Shown: piece by piece, positions 47,401-56,559 of the stretch
Numbering within the stretch: the first letter of the stretch is position 1
How the letters are laid out: every line of letters starts with the position of its first letter
DNA from: Pomphorhynchus laevis
Taxonomy: Eukaryota; Acanthocephala; Palaeacanthocephala; Echinorhynchida; Pomphorhynchidae
Direction of reading: 5' to 3'
Length of the DNA stretch: 64,000 bases
NCBI GenBank assembly: GCA_012934845.2
Contig: WNNJ02000652.1
Coordinates: forward strand, 119,876 to 183,875
Program-made: the position numbers and the translations under genes
The notes under the pieces: model-generated
Told to the model about the DNA's origin: nothing
What the model saw: only the letters and a program-made list of their open reading frames with translations
The model's database searches: none

Positions 47401-50400
47401 AGCCTTCATGTAGGAACGTGGAATATCATCTCGCTGGTGAGGAAGAAACCAGAATTAGTTAAAAATATGGCTCGCTACGGTTTTGAAATACTCGGAGTCA
47501 CTTTTCTTCACTATTCTGAAAGTGAAACCAAACTTTAGGATCAAGGTCAGACCTTGAACTATTCTGGAGTTACCACCGAAGATCGACGACAGGCGCGTGT
47601 AAGGATACTTACAAGTCCTCGTTTGTGGTTCGTGGTAGAGATGTTTAACCTAGTGAACGAAAGACTGACTTCTCAGAGACTTTTAGTCAAAGAGAGAAAT
47701 GAGATAACTGTTGTGTGTGCTTACGCTCTTAACATTATCCCTATATACGCAGCCTTCGTGGAAGATCTTCAGGCTTTGCTTGATAGTACTCCTGTTGGAA
47801 ATTCCCTAGTTCTATTGGGTGACATCAATGCTCATGTTGGTAGCGACAGTAGCACTTGGAAGGGAGTGTTAAGGATGAACGAACTCTCCAATCTGAATGC
47901 TTGTGGTGCTGAATTATTGAACTTTTGTTCTCGTAACAATTTGTGAGTAACCAACACCATGTTTGAACATAATGAGATTCATAAATGCACATGGCATCAG
48001 GATTCTTTTAGTCAAAGATCAATGATCGATTTTGTAATCGTTTCATCTGATCTGCGAAGTTATGTTCTAAACACTCGTGTGAAGAGAGGGACTGAGCTGT
48101 CAAACGAACACTACCTTGTAGTTAGTAAACTTCGATGGCAAGATCGGATGCTAGGCATGCCTAATAAACCCAAACGTTGTGTGAGGACGTGCTGGGCGCG
48201 TCTAGCAAATGTTTATGTCAAAGAACGTTTTTCTGGCTACATCTGGGAGGACTTCTCTTGGTTACCATAAGAGGTGAAGAACATTGATCAGGAATGGGAG
48301 ATGTTCAGATCCTCGCTTGCCAAAGCAACTGTGAAACGTTGTGTCCCAAAAGCCTTAGGTGCTTGTCGCGGAAATACTCGAACTGCTTGGTGGACACCAA
48401 CAGTTAGAGATTTTGTCGATTATAGATCAGCTTCGAAGATGTTCTGGAGGACGATCAAGAATTTCGTGTTGGAAAGCAGAAAACTCCTCAAGCTGTCTAT
48501 GACAAGAGAGAATCTATGCTGACAGGCATTGAAGAAGTTCTTGGTTGTTGGAAAGAGCATTTTAGGGGTCTCCTTAATCCGGTTGAAATGTCTTCTATTG
48601 TAGAAGTAGAGCCTTTAGAACCAACAGAAGAGCTCATCTCTTTGGAAGAGGTCATTGCTGTTGTTAAAATACTTCGTAATGGTAAGTCTTCTGGAGTAGA
48701 CGAGATTCGACCTGAAGCTTTAAAGGCTCTTGACGTTGTTAGCATGAAGTTGCTAACACGGATTTACATTACGTTGAAGTCGGGCAAGGTTCCTAGTGAG
48801 TGGCGAACTGAGGGTAGTGGTACCGATCTTTAAGAAAGGTGACCGAAGAGTGTGTTTTAATAATCGGAGCATCACTCTTCTTAGCCAAACTGGTAAGCTA
48901 TTTGCTAGGATTCTTGAGTTAAGGATAAGGCCTATAGTTAAGGGACAGCTGTAAGAGGAACAATGGGGCTTTCGTCCAGGTCGTGGAACTACAGATCAGC
49001 TCCTTACTCTCTCAACTGTTTTGGGAGTTCGCTCAACCGGTCTACATGTGATTTGTAGATTTGGAGAAGGTGTTCTACCTAGTTCCTAAAGAGAAGTTGT
49101 GGGATGTACTAAGGGTGTATGGGGTACCACAATATCTTCGGGTAGCTGTGGCTTCTCTGTATTAACAAAGTATGGCTTGTGTTAGTGTTCTAGATAGGAA
49201 GCCTGAATCGTTTCTAGTAGGCGTTGGGCTTCGTCATTGTTATCCTTTGTCTACACTTTTGTTCCTTGTTTACATGGACAAAATTTCGAGAGGGCTGACC
49301 CGACGGATGTCGGTCTTCAGTTCGGTTCCATACGGATACCATCTCTGCTTTTTGCAGATGACGTTGTCTTTTTGGCTTCTTGTCCTGAGGACTTACAATG
49401 CATACTAGATCGATTCACGATGGAATGCCGAGCGGCAGGGATGTTAATTGGCACCTCCAAGACTTCTCTGTGCTCGTCTCGAATTCAGTTACCAATGCCA
49501 ATCAGGATTGGAGAAAAGGTTCTATTTGATGTGGAGGATTTCAAGTATCTTGGGGTATTGTTCTCGATGGACGGCAGGAACATCAAGGAGATTGAGAAGC
49601 GGATTTGTGCAGCTAACGCAGCAATGCGTTCTTTGTTCAGGTCTGTCGTGGTGAAGCGGGAGTTGAGTCTTCGGGCGAAGCTTTTGGTTTACCACGTCAT
49701 CTTTCGTTCCTATCTTAACCTCTGGTGATGAGCTTCGGGTTATGACCGAAAGGATAATATCTTGGACACATGCGACCAAAATGAGGTTCCTTCGCGGTGA
49801 CCGGTATTAGCCTTAGAGATAAGGTTAGGAATTCGGTCATCCGGGATGGACTCGGAGTAAAGACGCGTTTTCTCCACATCGGATAAAGTCAGCTGAGGTG
49901 GCTAGGATACGTTCTGAGGATGTCTAGGTATCGCCTTCCTCAGAGGGTTTTCCAGGCTGGACTCTCTGGAAAGAACCCTCGAGGTATACGTCGTTACAGG
50001 TGGAGAGATCAAATCCCAAAAATGACCGAAGACTGCCTTGGGCTATCTGAAAGAGAACTCTGGTTTGTCGCCTATGATCGCAATGTCTGGAGTAGTTTGA
50101 TTCGTGCACCGGATCCACGACCCGACACTCGTACCAGCAGTGGTTAACAGGAAAATATTGCATATTGTATTTTTCTTGTCAAGAAATTGTTGTTGAGTAT
50201 TAATATCGATAGGACCTTAAATTACTTGATAATCAAATAGTCATTGAGGATCAAATTTACAAAGTCAAAGACATACTTTTAAATCAAATACAGACGTTTT
50301 TAAGTATTACATTTTTTTGAAATAAGGGAGCTTTAAAAAGTTTCAATAATCAAGAAAAAGCCATATTCAACTGCGATTCATATTAAATTCATCTTATCCT

Positions 50401-53400
50401 TATTAATCTCGTTACAAGTCAGAATAATAATTGCTCTTATGACCTTGTAATATTCAGTGTTGTAAAAATATTTGATCTATTAGTGGCATTTTCATGTAGA
50501 AATCGATGAATTTCGATATTAACCTATGGGCTGACAAACATATTTAAAGATATGGTAGTGGTTTTCGTCTTTATTTGCAGTGGCATACTTAATGTATGAA
50601 TGTTATTGCTTTCATCTCATTTTGAGCTTGCAAACATACTTAAAAATATGAATGTTATTGCTTTCGTCATTATTTGGGATTTATTTTCATTTTACACTAA
50701 ATATAAAATTATCAAATTTTGTCAAAACATTTGAACAGTTATTTATTAACTGTTCAAATGTTTATGCATTTATACCACTAAATTTCATAGTATAAATTTC
50801 AATACCTAATATTGCTTGTAATATTTCAAACGTTTTTGTAATATCACATTATAACATTTGTTAATCAAACTCTTACCTTGTGGATAATTAAAAGGGTCTC
50901 GTTTTCTCGATGATCGCACTGCCCACCACATTACTAAACCCGAAATGATGTCAACAATACTATCGAGCAAAGCTCCAACTATGGAAATTGAAGATGATAG
51001 AGCAGTCGCAACAACTTTAGCTATCATCAATACCTAGGTTAAAATAACTTTTGAAAATCATGAAAAAATTTGAAATAATTTTATTTACATAAAGTGCTAA
51101 TCGATGTAATAATAATCACAATAACAAAATAATACAAATCATGAGATATTGGTATGAGATTATTAACCTTACCGTTTTCAAAAACATGCAATTTTCAGAA
51201 ATAAATAAAATATTAATATAAATGTTAGTTTTAAATAATAATTTATTTGTAGTAATTTATTTGACATTTGTAATAAATGTCAAATAATTCAACTGCGATT
51301 CATATTAAATTCATCTTATCCTTATTAATCTCGTTACAATGCAGAATAATAAGTGCTCTTATGACCTTGTAATATTCAGTGTTGTAAAAATATTTAATCT
51401 ATTAGTGGCATTTTCATGTAGAAATCGATGAATTTCGATATCTCGTGCTGATAAAATGCCTTTAAAACTAGCATAAGTTGGTACACAAATGTAATTCTAT
51501 CAGATTAATATAATTATTAAAATAAATGAAATATCAATTAAATATATTAATTAATATATTAATATATTTAATAATTAATAAATAATTTATAAATATTATA
51601 TTTAAATATATTAAATATTTCTTGTATTTAGAGAATATACGAAAATTATAATTAAAATAAATCAAAATACTTTTTATATTTCGAAATTTTGGCAGAATTT
51701 AGGAACAGCAGATTTTTCAACAATTTATTCAATTGAAATCAGGATTGAAATATATGCTAGAAATAGAAGACTTCCCGTCTTTTCACTATTTATTTTGTGT
51801 TTTTATCTATCTATTAACTCAATATTTGATAATGTTTCAATTTAAGCATAAGTTTAAACATGCAAGTTCACTAGTTACTATGACTTGATATCATTATGTA
51901 ATGATATGACTTGATTAATCATCAATCGAAACAGTTAGGATCACTAATCATTAATGGAACCAATTAACTATTAGTTCCCTTTAGCCCATAATTTTTATGA
52001 ATTTTTCAAATTAAGATTAAACGCTAATTAATCTTAATTATGTTTTCTTAATTATGATTTAGACTAGGAAGTTATCATTATGTGAATTGCTTAATATCAA
52101 TTTGACAATATCAATTCAATCGAATGGGTTGATCATGTAGTAAATTGAATTTATACAAATCAAATTATTATAAATTAAATCATTTCATTTTATTAAATTA
52201 AGAAATTTGCATAGATAAATAAAATCGAGTTGTTAAGGTTTACATTACAATTAAACGTGTTTTTATTAATTTTTATATATTTATTTAAAAATAAAACAAG
52301 CATTTAAATTTTTATTTATTTGTATAAATAAATAGTTTAATTAATTTAATAAAATGAAATGATTTAATTTATAATAATTTGATTTTATAAATTCAATTTA
52401 CTACATGATCAACCCATTTGATTGAATTGATATTGTCAAATTGGTATTAAGCAATTCACATAATCCATCATTGATAAAGAATTATTGGAGATGGATCAAA
52501 GAACGGAAGAAAATTTTATTTGATATTTCGCTAACCTCTGTTAGCATCGTCAGAAAATTACTTCAGAAAATATATTTTTTTAAAAAACTGTAATTTTCTG
52601 AAGATACTACAGAGGTTTGTTAAATATCAAATAAAATTTTCTTCCATTCTTTGATCCAGCTCCAATAATTCTTTATCAATAATGGATTATGTGAATCGCT
52701 TAATACCAATTTGACAATATCAATTCAATCAAATGGGTTGATCATGTAGTAAATTGAATTTATACAAATCAAATTATTATAAATTAAATCATTTCATTTA
52801 ATTAAATTAATTAATTTAATTATATTAATTTAATCTCGAATCTTGTTAAATTAATTAATTTAATCTCGAAGTTGCATCAATAAGATTGCGGTTGATACTT
52901 ATCTTATTTTAATCAGATATTAAATTATCAACAAAGTATGAACTTTATATTAATATTAAAATCATATGATTATATTAATGATAATATATGTATTATATCA
53001 TATTATCATATATTATATATGATAATATATAAATGATATTATAGTAGTGACCCACAATATTAATTTTAATATTAAATTTCATCTACTTAATAAAATCGTC
53101 TAAAACATCAATATTTATTGAAAGTTTTGATGTTTTAATTGATTAAATCAATTAAAACAAGATAAAGATAAAATGTTTACAAAATTTGTAAAAATCATGC
53201 TTTAAAAGCTAGCAATGCGGTAATAACATACAACATTTAAACCTAACGTAGCTCTAGAATAAAGTAATGCATATTTGTAAGTTCTACTGGCAAATTTTTC
53301 AGGAATTGCAAAATTGTGTGCCGGAGGACTATCGGAATTTAGTGCATCATTATGGATGCCTTCAAAGGCGCTTATTAAGCTATTCTGTTGTTTGTAGAAC

Positions 53401-53403
53401 TTT
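34425..53403 (-). CDS. Cation diffusion facilitator (CDF/MTP-type, probable Mn2+ transporter), six exons, 5' incomplete
   Basis: Six exons (53403-53232, 51033-50877, 40719-40549, 38919-38797, 36832-36746, 34729-34425) encode 337 contiguous residues with matching phases at all five junctions. The N-terminal part (KFYKQQNSLISAF) is cytosolic. Helix 2 carries LLDSIVDIISG and helix 5 carries VALDNKNDVLSN; DxxxD in both helices is the pattern of the manganese branch of CDFs. NYPQGRSRIEPIG spans exons 2-3, YFDPVGAILIAIYI is helix 6, and the last exon is the cytosolic ferredoxin-like domain (DTVRAFHFGANYLVEVDIVL, then RAFVHLDYEF). CDFs export divalent metal into vesicles or out of the cell by proton antiport. 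The protein looks intact. Introns of up to 9.8 kb hold most of the transposons at 35-50 kb. The first coding exon was not found; exon 1 here starts in phase 2. Confidence 0.92.
35021..36300 (+). pseudogene. CR1/L2-like LINE tails with an internal inverted duplication
   Basis: The frame 35655-36128 reads RINSAKCTCMRISRR, then GEYQFGSISIERTNSYKDLG, then LSHILYASPACYPETTYERR: the RT C-terminal (thumb and tail) part of a LINE. The first 200 bases also occur inverted at 35534-35330, head to head around about 35545. The 3' end (35760 onward to 36300) ends in a ~265-bp segment that also stands as a direct repeat at 35021-35300. So one 5'-truncated copy is followed by another with 5' inversion, as produced by twin priming. 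Dead; located in the last CDF intron. Confidence 0.7.
36746..36832 (-). CDS. CDF exon 5 (helix 6)
   Basis: Contains YFDPVGAILIAIYIMYSWVN. Acceptor TTTTAAG; a second in-frame acceptor 9 bases further in (ACTAAAG) would shorten it by three residues. Donor GTATGA. Confidence 0.88.
36974..37254. repeat. Foldback with ~85-bp arms
   Basis: Left arm 36974-37060 (CTCAGAATATAGCTGTATTG onward, including GTGAGTGGGTTCCAGTATT) is the imperfect reverse complement of 37176-37254. The ~115-bp spacer is AT-rich. Non-coding; MITE or foldback. Confidence 0.7.
37552..37930 (+). pseudogene. Possible LINE C-terminal remnant
   Basis: A GC-richer patch reads SSRVKYLGFTF and LDILKRILKRARWAL, reminiscent of the xxKYLG box and thumb helices of LINE RTs, then loses frame. 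No other motif remains. Confidence 0.35.
38797..38919 (-). CDS. CDF exon 4 (helices 4-5, DNKND motif)
   Basis: Encodes RISTPGVDAVALDNKNDVLS and the start of helix 5; acceptor TTTTATTTAG, donor GTAAGC. Confidence 0.93.
39345..39445 (-). repeat. tRNA-like SINE remnant
   Basis: The minus strand shows an A-box-like CCAGCCTAGTGAACG, an anticodon-arm-like GTTAGAAGCGCGATACAG and a B-box-like TGCTCGAATCC in tRNA spacing. Acceptor-stem pairing is poor, so a SINE head rather than a functional tRNA. The tail is not identifiable. Confidence 0.5.
39535..39946. mobile_element. MITE-like element with internal minisatellite
   Basis: Inverted termini TCCCGGGCTCTCGATCAG (about 39720-39738) and the complement of ATTGAGAGCCCGGAATA (about 39929-39945) enclose a short element. 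Its interior has two to three tandem copies of a ~48-bp unit containing GGATTGACCAGCTATCGATG. Another copy of the unit lies outside the termini at 39536-39600. Confidence 0.6.
40549..40719 (-). CDS. CDF exon 3 (helix 3 region)
   Basis: Two bases finish the Gly of YPQG, then RSRIEPIGIIILCVIMSVAS; donor GTAAGT after ATTC. Confidence 0.92.
40960..41340. repeat. Pair of ~120-bp direct repeats
   Basis: Copies near 40970-41065 and 41185-41315 share TTTGCTAAATCTGTG-like and GCTCGTTTGATCTATTCAAT segments. Non-coding, in the large CDF intron. Confidence 0.6.
41397..41478. repeat. (TA)n microsatellite, ~41 units
   Basis: An uninterrupted TA array of about 82 bp. It ends exactly at the Tyr-Ile codons of a Penelope GIY-YIG remnant (TATATGGGTCAAACAGG). 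Confidence 0.95.
41470..41728 (+). pseudogene. Penelope-like GIY-YIG nuclease fragment
   Basis: The frame reads Y-(I/M)-GQTGQPLETTLKLHKYTL, then SSAIVDHSLNLDH, then LNRKILEAYYIYKN. This is the C-terminal half of a Penelope GIY-YIG domain (YIGQTGR.L..R..EH, then SA..EH......H, and the LEA.(H/Y)I helix). The N-terminal half has been replaced by the (TA)n array. Broken. Confidence 0.75.
42600..46165 (+). pseudogene. Jockey/R1-like LINE (ORF1 zinc knuckles, endonuclease, RT), broken
   Basis: Order of remnants: ORF1 gag-like part 42661-42900 (VTDTSLRATRILKDVPSFAK); zinc knuckles 43036-43150 (CVHCGDEHESQNC, then CANCTHSHRAYSHTC); ORF1 acidic tail 43460-43640; endonuclease pieces 43640-44215 (SLEDISLISWNIGTVRNLIQ, LFLHEARFSQ); RT 45090-45960 with RGLLGDHIHGFRCGRGTVKV, DVSAVFDNITLDSV, KGCPQGSPLSSILYMI and IYADDISLVF, then LGLSLSPTKSNFIHYR. 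Homology fades by about 46165. The spaced Cys clusters and domain order fit the Jockey/R1/LOA group. Multiple frame changes and stops exist, and AT-rich filler (44220-44690) splits EN from RT. It lies in CDF intron 2. Confidence 0.8.
46612..46722. mobile_element. Foldback element, half copy
   Basis: Contains GTAATTTTATGAAGATGCTA, then GCGAAATATCAAATAAAATTTTC and TGATCCAGCTTCAATAATTC, which is the right half of the palindrome family seen at 24947, 52463 and 54990. Confidence 0.7.
46806..50150 (+). pseudogene. RTE-like LINE (5' monomers, endonuclease, RT), nearly full length, broken
   Basis: The 5' region has a hairpin (AGGTGCCAGT at 46806, ACTGGCACCT at 46831) and two ~136-bp tandem units (from about 46976 and 47112). 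The coding part starts near 47405 (HVGTWNIISLVRKKPELV), continues with endonuclease (VVCAYALNIIPIYAAF, LVLLGDINAHVGSD, CTWHQDSFSQRSMIDFVIVS), then RT from 48500: ILRNGKSSGVDEIRPEAL, WGFRPGRGTTDQLLTL, SLLFADDVVFLASC (catalytic), VEDFKYLGVLFSMDG. It ends near 50147 after QLRWLGYVLRMS-like and GIRRYRWRDQIP motifs. The protein layout closely recalls a LINE type abundant in fishes; the exact clade (RTE or Rex/CR1) is not certain. Stops and frameshifts divide it into about seven frames. It lies in CDF intron 2, opposite strand to the gene. Confidence 0.85.
46976..47235. repeat. Two tandem ~136-bp units in the LINE 5' region
   Basis: Both units contain GACTCCAAC, GACAATGGACGAAAAGGCG, GAAGAGAGTT or GAAAGAGAGTT, and GCGATGTTGGATCATCAAA. 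They resemble promoter monomers of other LINEs in arrangement. Confidence 0.8.
50366..50521. repeat. ~156-bp direct repeat, copy 1
   Basis: Nearly identical to 51285-51442. Shared stretches include TTCATCTTATCCTTATTAAT and TAGTGGCATTTTCATGTAGA. The two copies bracket CDF exon 2. Confidence 0.8.
50877..51033 (-). CDS. CDF exon 2 (helices 1-2, DSIVD motif)
   Basis: Acceptor TTTTAACCTAG, 52 codons plus one base. Starts VLMIAKVVATALSSSIS and ends RDPFNYPQ; donor GTAAGA. Confidence 0.93.
51285..51442. repeat. ~156-bp direct repeat, copy 2
   Basis: See 50366-50521; same orientation, 0.9 kb apart, in the intron on the other side of CDF exon 2. Confidence 0.8.
51443..52080. other. AT-rich intron DNA
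   Basis: CDF intron 1 sequence without recognised content. Confidence 0.4.
52081..52805. repeat. Composite palindrome with a foldback element at its core
   Basis: A ~115-bp segment (with GGGTTGATCATGTAGTAAAT) occurs forward at 52081-52200, inverted at about 52340-52465 and forward again at about 52688-52800. The second and third copies flank the foldback element at 52463-52682. Confidence 0.75.
52463..52682. mobile_element. Foldback element, copy 3
   Basis: Palindrome with ends GAATTATTGGAGATGGATCA and TGATCCAGCTCCAATAATTC and internal GATATTTCGCTAACCTCTG, same family as 24947-25139. Confidence 0.8.
52806..53231. other. AT-rich intron DNA with ATATGATAATAT palindromes
   Basis: CDF intron 1, next to exon 1; no coding content. 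Confidence 0.4.
53232..53403 (-). CDS. CDF exon 1 of those found (N-terminal cytosolic part)
   Basis: Acceptor ATTGTTTAG, one base then 57 codons: KFYKQQNSLISAFEGIHNDA to RATLGLNV, donor GTATGT. It starts in phase 2, so at least one more coding exon lies upstream. Confidence 0.88.
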
Positions 53404-54160
53404 CTAAACAATATTTTTAATTATCAATTAGAATATTCAAAAACGTTTAAATTTTGAAATTAAAATAAATTAAATCAATTATTAAACAATTATGTGATTG
53501 TGTGATAGGGCCATTTTCAGACTATATATAAACAGATATTTTAAATTATAATTTTTAAATTTTAAACATGTGACTATGTGAGTGCGATATTTTCATAAAC
53601 AGAGAGGATATAGATGTAAATAAATGTTATGAAAAATGTTGCAATAACAGCAGGTAAAAGTCAAACTTTAAAACTCGGAATCACAGCGAGGATAAAAAAC
53701 TATAATATAAGTTTTTATGATATAAAAACTCGGAATCAAATATTAAGCAACAGTAAATTAAGCAGCAGTCATTGAATTTATATTACAACATATCCTGCAA
53801 TTGCACTAACCAATGGGATATAACAACTACCTATTTATAAGTTGTAGATAATTCAAATATTAGAGCAAAAATTACAATTCATTTATTGTGAAAGCTAATG
53901 TAGTAGAAAACGTTTTTGACAAAATATTTAAAAAACAAAATCACTTTTGATTCAGTCGAGTGCTTAGAATTTAAGAACGTAACTAAAATTAACGACAAAT
54001 TCGCTATTGAAAGCAAAAACAAGTAAGAAAATAAATTATATTATTCAATCGTCGTTACTATATTATTCTGATAATAAATGAATACATTTGTTAACCTCTT
54101 GTAAGACGTTAATCAAATAAGATTTAAGAATAAAAGCAAACTCTAATAAGTATGCTTTTA
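53404..54160. other. AT-rich intron or upstream DNA
   Basis: Expected to be the intron upstream of the first CDF exon found. No convincing N-terminal exon was recognised. Confidence 0.35.
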
Positions 54161-54169
54161 TTTATACTT

Positions 54170-54530
54170 TATGCTTTTATTTTGGGGGGTGTCCGTTTCT
54201 CCTCGTGGTGCCCCTGAAGACTCTTTACAGTTTACCAACTGCATGGTGAGCTAAACACGGAATCCTCTCGTTGACAGACCTTGCGACAGGCCGATCAAAT
54301 AGTGCACTTAAAATTTCATTGCTTAAAATTTCATCTCAACTTGATGAACACGCCCTTACAAACTCAAAATTGCATCGTTTTTATCAAGACTAAGATGCTG
54401 AGATGGACGAGTGAAGTAACATGCCTCGGATATGTGCGCAACAACGAGATCCGACGTTGGAAATGAAAGGAAGGCAGGTACATTGAGAACCGGATCCGCT
54501 TCTATACGGGATTAATGACAGAAGAAGAAT
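54170..54530 (+). pseudogene. LINE 3' end fragment
   Basis: The frame ending at 54466 reads KTKMLRWTSEVTCLGYVRNN, then EIRRWK. This matches the RT tail motif (M-L-R-W-M-x-G-x-T-R-x-D-R-(I/V)-R-N) of RTE/L2-type LINEs. GC-rich relative to its flanks, 5'-truncated. Confidence 0.5.
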
Positions 54531-54989
54531 AAAAGCACACTATAATATAAACATTATAAAATTTTGCAGTGATATAAATTACATTAATTAATTAATCATT
54601 AATTAATTTTATTATGCTTAAATTACAATATGAGATAAGATTTAAGAATAATGTACACTCGAAGTCAAAGGATAAAATTAAATGATTACAAAATTAATTT
54701 TGATCATATTTCATTTACGTCATATGCATATCGTCACTAACCCTTTAATGTTTATGACCTTAATTTCCCATGATTATGGCTGATTCATGCAAAGTCTTTA
54801 AACTTAGGTATTATTAAAATATGATTTATTTTGTAAAATATGTTTATAAAATATTGTATTTTTATATGTTAATAAAATAAAGTCAATCTACCTGTTTTAA
54901 AATATTAATTTTTGCAATTATTCGAACTTTTAGATAAAATACCGATTAAATCTACGTATTCAATATTTTCATAAGCCATATTAAGATAA

Positions 54990-55152
54990 ATAATTATTGG
55001 AGCTGGATCAAAGAAAAGCGAAGTTATTTTTGATATTTCGCTAGCTTCTGTTAGCATCTTCAGAAAATTACTAATTTTCTGAAGATGCTAACAGAAGTTA
55101 GCGAAATATCAAAAATAATTTCCTCTTTTCTTTGATCCAGCTCCAATAATTA
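54990..55152. mobile_element. Foldback element, copy 4
   Basis: Almost perfect palindrome: ATAATTATTGGAGCTGGATC to GATCCAGCTCCAATAATTAT, with TGATATTTCGCTAGCTTCTG inside and a centre of AAAATTACTAATTTTCTGAA. The best preserved member of the family. Confidence 0.85.
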
Positions 55153-56330
55153 TTTATCAATAATAGATCATTATCAACTATTTAAAATTGTTATAATATT
55201 ACATTATTTTAATTTTTCAATTTGTTTATTTTCTCATTGTTCTGAGATTTTGTTTTGATTTTGATTAAATTACAATAATATTAAAATTAATATTTTAATA
55301 TTATATTTAATATTAAAATATAATATTAATATTATATTTAATATTTCAACTATTTAAAATCCATATCAAGATAGTAATTCGTATTTCACATTATTTTACT
55401 TGTTTTATTTATTTTTTTATTCACTTGTTTTTTTCACATTATTTTATTTCAAATATACAATATTCATTTTATATTAATATAACAGATTATATTAAATATT
55501 AATATAATATTTAGTATGTTTAATAATTTTGAAGTTATAAGAACAAAATTATTCTATAAATAATTGTTTGATTATAATAATGCATTCAATATTTTAAAAC
55601 AATTCAATATATATGGGTAACAGCAACTTAAAGATGCCAATTTTTTGCGATTTGTAGCGGGAGATTTGAGAATTTCCGATAATTTCATATGATATCATTT
55701 AATACCTGACGTTTTTAGGTAATTTCCGTTTCTGAAGATTATTTTGTTTTTGCGAAGAAAATGATTCAATTGGAAAACGCCAATTTTCGTGTGCTAGAAA
55801 TTAAGAAGATAAATAAAGCAAAATTAAAGGTTTAAAAGTTTAGAAAAAAAACGAATTTTAATTATTAAATAAAATTCACTTCAGCAAAATTAACTTTAAA
55901 GACAGTCATTACGAATGCTGGTTTCAACTTAATTAAGGGTCTACTGCTAAAATATATGAAAATTCCGTCACCAATATTTAATTGAAATTGATTATTTCGC
56001 AAATGTTAGTATATTGCAGTACTCTGTGAAAAACAGTAATCTGAGCATTTTATCACCCTCAGTGCAGCCATGTGTGATGGGGATACTGAAATAGATAATA
56101 GATAATAATTTCTATTATAATAGATAACAGACAAATATCAATTATTTTCATTTATATTATAAAATATAAATATTATATTTTGATATAATATTTTATATTA
56201 TATTATTATATTATTTTATATTATAATATTTTATTATTTTATATTATATTATTATATTTATTATATTTTATATATTACCTTTATATTTTAATTATTTAAT
56301 TTTAAAATAATGATCAGATTTAAGTAAATA
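55153..56330. other. AT-rich DNA with simple repeats
   Basis: ATATTA/TATAAT-rich stretches, especially 55260-55340 and 56100-56280. No gene recognised. Confidence 0.4.
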
Positions 56331-56559
56331 TATTCCTTAAATAAGGTATAAACTATTATCGCAACTATAACGAAAAATGTGTAATTATAATAAAGAATTA
56401 AAATCAATATGTAACGAATATATTAGAAATAGAAACAGAATACAATTGAAAGTCTTAGTTTTGATAAAATAAATGAACATATATGTACCCACAATCTAGA
56501 ATTAATTGAAATTTGTGAATTAAGAAAGCTGCTATCAAAAGGGTATAAATATAGATTAA
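56331..56559 (+). pseudogene. Penelope-like fragment (left side of a split copy)
   Basis: Closely related to 59770-60010, with shared stretches such as TAATAAAGAATTAAAATCAA and GAATTAAGAAAGCTGCTATC. It ends at AATATAGATTAA, where the LINE at 56560-58270 is inserted; a short piece continues after 58270. Confidence 0.85.
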
